From Ricinus communis (lineage: Eukaryota; Streptophyta; Magnoliopsida; Malpighiales; Euphorbiaceae), in contig NC_063263.1 in the NCBI RefSeq assembly GCF_019578655.1, positions 10,167,001-10,231,000 of the forward strand: a stretch of DNA of 64,000 nt, in the 5' to 3' direction. Shown piece after piece: positions 59,001 to 64,000 of the stretch. Numbering within the stretch: the stretch's first letter is position 1; the number at the start of each line of letters is the position of its first letter. Both the position numbers and the translations under genes were made by a program. The notes beneath the pieces were generated by a model. It was not told where the DNA came from, did no database searches, and saw only the letters and a list, made by a program, of their open reading frames with translations.

Positions 59001-62000
59001 CTTGGTCTTGAGTTTAGGAATAAAAATTTCAAGTAGTTAATTTGGAGTGTTCTAGCTACTTCCTCCCTCCCATCAGAGCCTTGATCAGAAGAGTAAATTC
59101 TCACTCTTTCCCCTGAATGCAACTTTATGTATTATCAGTGAGGGGTTTCATATTTTATGTAGTCAAGTTCTCATTCCCAAAAGCTTGTCAGTTTCTACAC
59201 GTTCATGCAACTATAAGAAAGCTAATAATCTGGAAAATATTCATGAGCATTAGATTTTCTGTAAATCTTCCTCAAAATGTTCGATACTGATTCATGCCTC
59301 AAATTCTTAAATATTGTTTCTAGACTAGGCTGCAGTAATCATGATCTTGAGTTTTTGAATAATGAACTTTCCAGAACATGTGGGGGAAGGAGGAGAAATG
59401 CAATGGGAAATTGGGCATACCTTTTTCTTGAATTGGCTAGCTACATTTTTACTAGAGTCTCCCATTAGCAGGCACTCGGAGGATTCAATGCAGACCTTTT
59501 TTAGCTTTGGTGCATTCAGATGTCCGAAAGTGGGAGGCTTCACCTTCGGACATTCTTTTATAACCAGTTCTCCTAGAGATGGCAATTCAATAGCATACAT
59601 CCCTTCACAGAAACATGTAAGGTTGGGTAACTTGACAAGCTCCAGAAATTCAAGTTGACGAAACAATCTCTGGTTATTCCTTGCTTCATGTGCTTCTTTA
59701 TTTTCTTGTGCAACAATTTTCTCCACCTTTTGACAAGTAGATATCTTTAGCATCTGGAGTTGCTGAAGACTTGTTGCCAGAGAAAGAAAGAATATGATTT
59801 CCAGATTTCCACAATCATAAACTTCAAGCGTTCTAAGTCTCTGAAAGCATATAATTCTTCCTGGGTTTTCCAGTATGCTCGAAAGTCTGGGGAGAGACAT
59901 CAAAATCATTTCTTCTAACTGGTAGACTATTTTTGTATGTTCATCTACCGCATGTGCTTGTGATTCAAAAATATCTAATAATGAAGCACAACGATACACA
60001 AAAAGCTTTTCTAGATTTTGGAATCGTGCTATCAAATTGGAGGCTAAGACATTCGGTAAATTTTCACAATTATCAACTTCTATCTCTCTTATGTTGCATA
60101 AGGAGCCATCCACAAGTTGATCATGCCCTATCCTTGTTAAGTTGTCCAAGCAAGACAGATGTAATACTATCATGTGCAATGCCACCTACACATGCAACCA
60201 ATTATATTAATTACTTTCAGTTTCAGGAGAAATTATACAGTAGAGTGGTGATTCCAACTCAGCAGTCCTAGTGGAATTCCACTAGAAAATAGCCACCTAG
60301 GAAGTTTCACATGAATATAGATCTAGATATATAAATTTCTGTTGGCACAAACAAGAGTCAAAGAGGTAACTCACAATTTACATTTGGGTACATACCTTTG
60401 CATTAAAGAGAGGTTCTATAGTCATCGATTTAGTGTGGCCGCCTAGCGCTAGCTGTTGGCCTGTTGTATCAAATATTTTTAATCTGGTACACCTTTTGAC
60501 TATCACTTTCTTCAGTAACGGCCATTCAGAAGCATTGGCATCTGAGCAGAAATTCATAAGATTTGGAAGATGCACCAGCTTCAGAGAATTTAAGTGAGGG
60601 AACAGCATAGCATTGGCTTTCTCATCTTCTCCTGCTTTTGGGACAATGCCTTCCATAGCCTCACAAGAAGTAATTTCTAGAACCTGCAAGTTAGATAAAA
60701 GGGTGGCAATGCAAGGTGAAAATAATATTTTCAAACTTCTGCACCCTTCTACCGTTAACAATCTTAAGTTTTGGAAGCCCTGAGTTCCTTGAAAACAATT
60801 TTTCCAAACATGTGTAAGCTTTGTTAAATATCGCAGTTCAAGCTTTCTTAAGCAAGAAAGAGCAGCATTTCCTTGGTATTTTAGGTCAAATACCACTTCT
60901 AATGAATCACACCCTTTCAGTACAAGCCATTCCAAATTCAGCAACCACTGCATCCAGCAGGATGTAAATAGTTTGTTAGAGACAAGCTCCAGCATGTATC
61001 TTGATCTGGAGATGTCGTGTACTTGATGTGGACTGTGTTGGGTCTTGATCTTGTCAAGTGGACATATACTTTGTTTGAAGCCAGACCATTCTAACTGCAT
61101 AATCCATTAAACTATACTACGTCAAATACTTTTTCAGAGTTTCCATTCATTAGTGACGGAGACAGTAACACAAGAATGAATCATTTTCCTTTAGTCTATC
61201 TACTTAAGCTCAATAGAGTGTTTGTGGAGTAATGAATAAGAGGAGTTCCCAGGATAGAATTGGGTGTAGTTTAGAATTGGATTGGATAAAAATAATCCAA
61301 GGAGAAAGAATTGCAGTGCTGCCTAGGCCAAATTCAGAATGGACCACCCGTAGATACTTGTTCAAACAGAAGTAACTTCAGCATTCCTTAAAAATTAAAT
61401 GAAGACCACAACTTTATAACTTGTTTAGTGTTGCTGTGGCTGTTGTTTCCAAGAAGTTCATGTCACTATGTTGTAAAATTAGTGAATTCATTGTATTGGC
61501 TTGTCTCTAGGTGCCCATATATGTAGGGCGTTATAGTCTTAACATCAACTTCAGATATACAATGGAAAATCTCCCTCACTTTAAATAAACAAATTAAAAA
61601 TCTAAAAAATAACTGAAGATGTGATTATTTGGTAGGCAGAGGAAAAAAAGACTGCATAATTGACAAGTATAATTCAACAAGCAGAGCAATAAAGACTGCA
61701 AAACGAAGAAAAGGAAAAAAAAGAAAAAAAAGAAAGAATAAGTTAAATATCAGTATCATCCTTTTCATAGAGATGCATGTGAAGTAAGACTTCTTAAACC
61801 CACTATAACTAATCAAAGTTTTGGGAAATCCACCTAATAATATTCCATCTGGATATGGAATTTGAAATCAAGGTTTGATTTTGAAGTTCTACTTCTATTA
61901 TGAACAAACATGCAGACTTTTAAATGAGAAGAAAACAATGTCCCATAACCAAATCTTAGAATAAATGAAATCATGCTTTTATTCTAGAGCTTTCAGACTC

Positions 62001-64000
62001 TGGCTTCCTCAAAAACTTTTCACTGGCATTCATGAACTTCAACAAAAAGTAAAATGAAGAATCGATATGATTTAAACATCAGTTATGTACTTTAAACCAA
62101 AAAGAAATTCACACTCCGTTTATTTTTACTATGAAATGCCTTGATTTGAAATGCTCTCATGAGAGACATGGAACAGGATTCAAATTTTTGTTCTTAATAT
62201 TCAAATCTCAACATCCATTCCCATATAGCTTTATCTTCACTACAAAGCCAAGACACCAGTTAAAAGTCCAACCATACGGTAGGACAAAGCATCTTAGTAT
62301 GTTTCTTTTTTCCCTTCTAGTCTCCTAATACAACTAGTTGTAAAAAGAAACCGAAAGATATGCTTATTTTCAGAATTTTTAAACATGCTAGTTTCAAAAC
62401 TAATCACAAAATTATTTCAAATATACCAACACCAGAATTATTTTTCCAACAGGTCAGATTGTTCATCCAGTTTTTCCACCTCTAAATAGAATCTAGTAAA
62501 ATGTACAAAAAATCAGTTGCTCATACTGCAAAACAATACAGAACTTTTACAATCAGCAGAAGTGCAGATAACTAGTTCAAAGAAGAATCTGAAACAGAAA
62601 GGATACCTGATGGTTTGAAGGTCGCTGAGCAACTGCATCAGCCATAGCTTGGCAGAAACTTATTAGTTCTGGAAGAGAATCCAGCTCCAAGTAGGTTAAT
62701 TTGGGGAACCAAGTATTTTCTGCTGCTTCTGCAATTCTGAAATCTTCACCTTCCTTTTTTGAGATAATTTCTCGTATTTTTCCACAGTGAGAGCAGTCTA
62801 AGTATTCAAGATGTACCAAAACTCTGGCTATGGACAGAGAAAAAACATTTTTCAATTTACCACAGTCATGTATATGAAGAGACCTAAGGTTGTCAAAACA
62901 TGGAAGGCCACTAGGATTCTTTGGGAGTTCCCCATGCCATATCTCCTTTAGTTTGTACAACGATCTGAGTGAAAGTGACTCTAGAAGGGGGAAGGCTGTA
63001 GTATGTGGCACCCAATCCCTGGCATTAATGATACATTCAAGTTTATAACAAGAAGCTAATGACAGAATCTGAGTTTTCTCCAAAAGTTTATGAATACCAC
63101 ACCAAATAGCACCATGCATATCACCCGAAATTCTAAAATAGTTTTGAAATAGATATGCACCCGTTTCATAAACAGGGGAGCCTACAGATATCTTAAACCT
63201 TTCCAGGTTTTGAAAAATCAAGCCTTCTGTCAAAAGATTGACTTCTGGTAAATGAATGTCTAAAACCTTCAAATGACCAGATAAAGAACCAAGCTCAGCA
63301 ATGCTTGCATTGTTTTTCTGTTCAAAATCTCCACAGGCAGATTGCCATTTAGAAAAGCTATTTCTCATATATAGCTCCTCTAGTCGGGATAATTTTGAAA
63401 GAACACCTACTGGAATTTTTCTGAGAGAAGTGCATGATGTCAAATCCAACAACCTTAGATGACTTAGTTGTCCTATTTCTCTCGGCAACTCCATAATATC
63501 AGAACCAGCAAAGCTTAGAATCTCTAGATTTACCAAAATTCCAATTTTGAACAGGTCTTTGGTGGAGCTAGACATTGCCTCAAAGCAACAATTACCAAGA
63601 CATAAGACTTTAAGATTCTCCAGTACATGGAATGACACTAAATTTGATGAAATACGCATATCCAGAAAAGCTAAAACTTGAACCCCTCTCATTCCTTCAA
63701 ATGCAGAGTTTAAGTCTTGAAGTTTCACAATCAAGGAACAGTTGATGGAGACTAACTGCAAAAACTTAAGTCTTGAGCAATCTAAATCAACAGCTCCTTT
63801 GTATGTATCATTGCAGACAATTGAAAGCACAGTGAAACTATTGTATGCATCATTCATCAGCCCTTCCCTTTCAGCATCACGAAGTACTAGAAACTTGTTC
63901 TCTCTTTTGGATGCAATTGATAGGGCAGTACTGCGGACAACAACATGCAATTTGACACACTCCACCTTGCTACTTTGGAATAGTAAAAAGGATGTCCTTA
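56039..64000 (-). CDS. NB-LRR resistance protein (At4g27190-type), LRR portion, 5' end outside window
   Basis: Five minus-strand exons are visible: 62607-64000 (continues past the edge), 60396-61094, 59421-60185, 56982-57740 and 56039-56113. All internal junctions are phase 0 with GT-AG, giving about 1,229 residues. The reading enters at the end of the NB-ARC domain: KVECVKLHVVVRSTALSIAS corresponds to the MHD region, where MHDVVRD is usual. LRRs follow, including LPREIGQLSHLRLLDLTSCT. The middle three exons (233, 255 and 253 codons) are diverged copies of one LRR module, each with LEKL...CASL and ATSLQQLQ.LKIS-like cores. A last exon adds 24 acidic residues. Such proteins are intracellular pathogen sensors; the N-terminal coiled coil and P-loop should lie beyond base 64000. 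Whether it is functional is open because the MHD motif is altered. Confidence 0.85.

Noticed and set aside
59277..59658. Plus-strand frames antisense to the CNL LRR exon
   Set aside because: They are the complement of well-supported LRR coding sequence.

Overview
This is a 64 kb piece of a plant (eudicot) nuclear genome. Genes have GT-AG introns and AT-rich spacers. Microsatellites, a Ty1/copia retrotransposon, a TRIM-like element and a block of organelle-derived DNA are also present. The gene set would fit a rosid, possibly Malpighiales, but the species cannot be named from sequence alone.

The left half (about 0.9-36.5 kb) is a run of conserved housekeeping genes: GINS subunit PSF1 (-), a MAPK-substrate (MASS-type) protein (+), an organelle-DNA insertion, a short Pumilio/PUF protein (+), a GH28 polygalacturonase (+), mitochondrial peptide deformylase PDF1A (-), a DUF761 small protein (+) and a VOC/glyoxalase-I-like protein (-). 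From memory, PSF1, MASS, polygalacturonase and glyoxalase are neighbours in Arabidopsis at At1g80160-At1g80190. Glyoxalase, cotton-fibre protein, PDF1A and MASS are neighbours at At1g15380-At1g15400. This window would then carry the unfractionated order that Arabidopsis split between two duplicated segments.

The middle (36.7-44.4 kb) is AT-rich and gene-poor. It holds a small LTR element at 40.33-41.20 kb: two LTRs of about 400 bp around a 70 bp interior with an initiator-Met primer site.

The right half (44.5-64 kb) is a disease-resistance region. An RPW8-type NLR (RNL, helper class, with the QHD form of the MHD motif) runs 44,485-50,143. Its second intron has grown into a tandem array of about 290 bp exon-plus-intron units. 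Three of the units keep an open, phase-0, exactly 81-nt Tyr/Asp/His-rich cassette exon with a good donor. A decayed copia element with 96%-similar LTRs follows (50,635-55,691). Last comes the 3' part of a CC-NB-LRR-type gene (-) whose LRR region is built from repeated exons of about 250 codons and whose MHD motif is altered; it runs off the right edge.

The most unusual structures are the RNL cassette-exon array, the PUF protein that keeps a clean UGU code only in repeats 6-8, the organellar mosaic, and the interleaved synteny. All intron-exon models were assembled by eye from frame, splice sites and family conservation. No searches were run.
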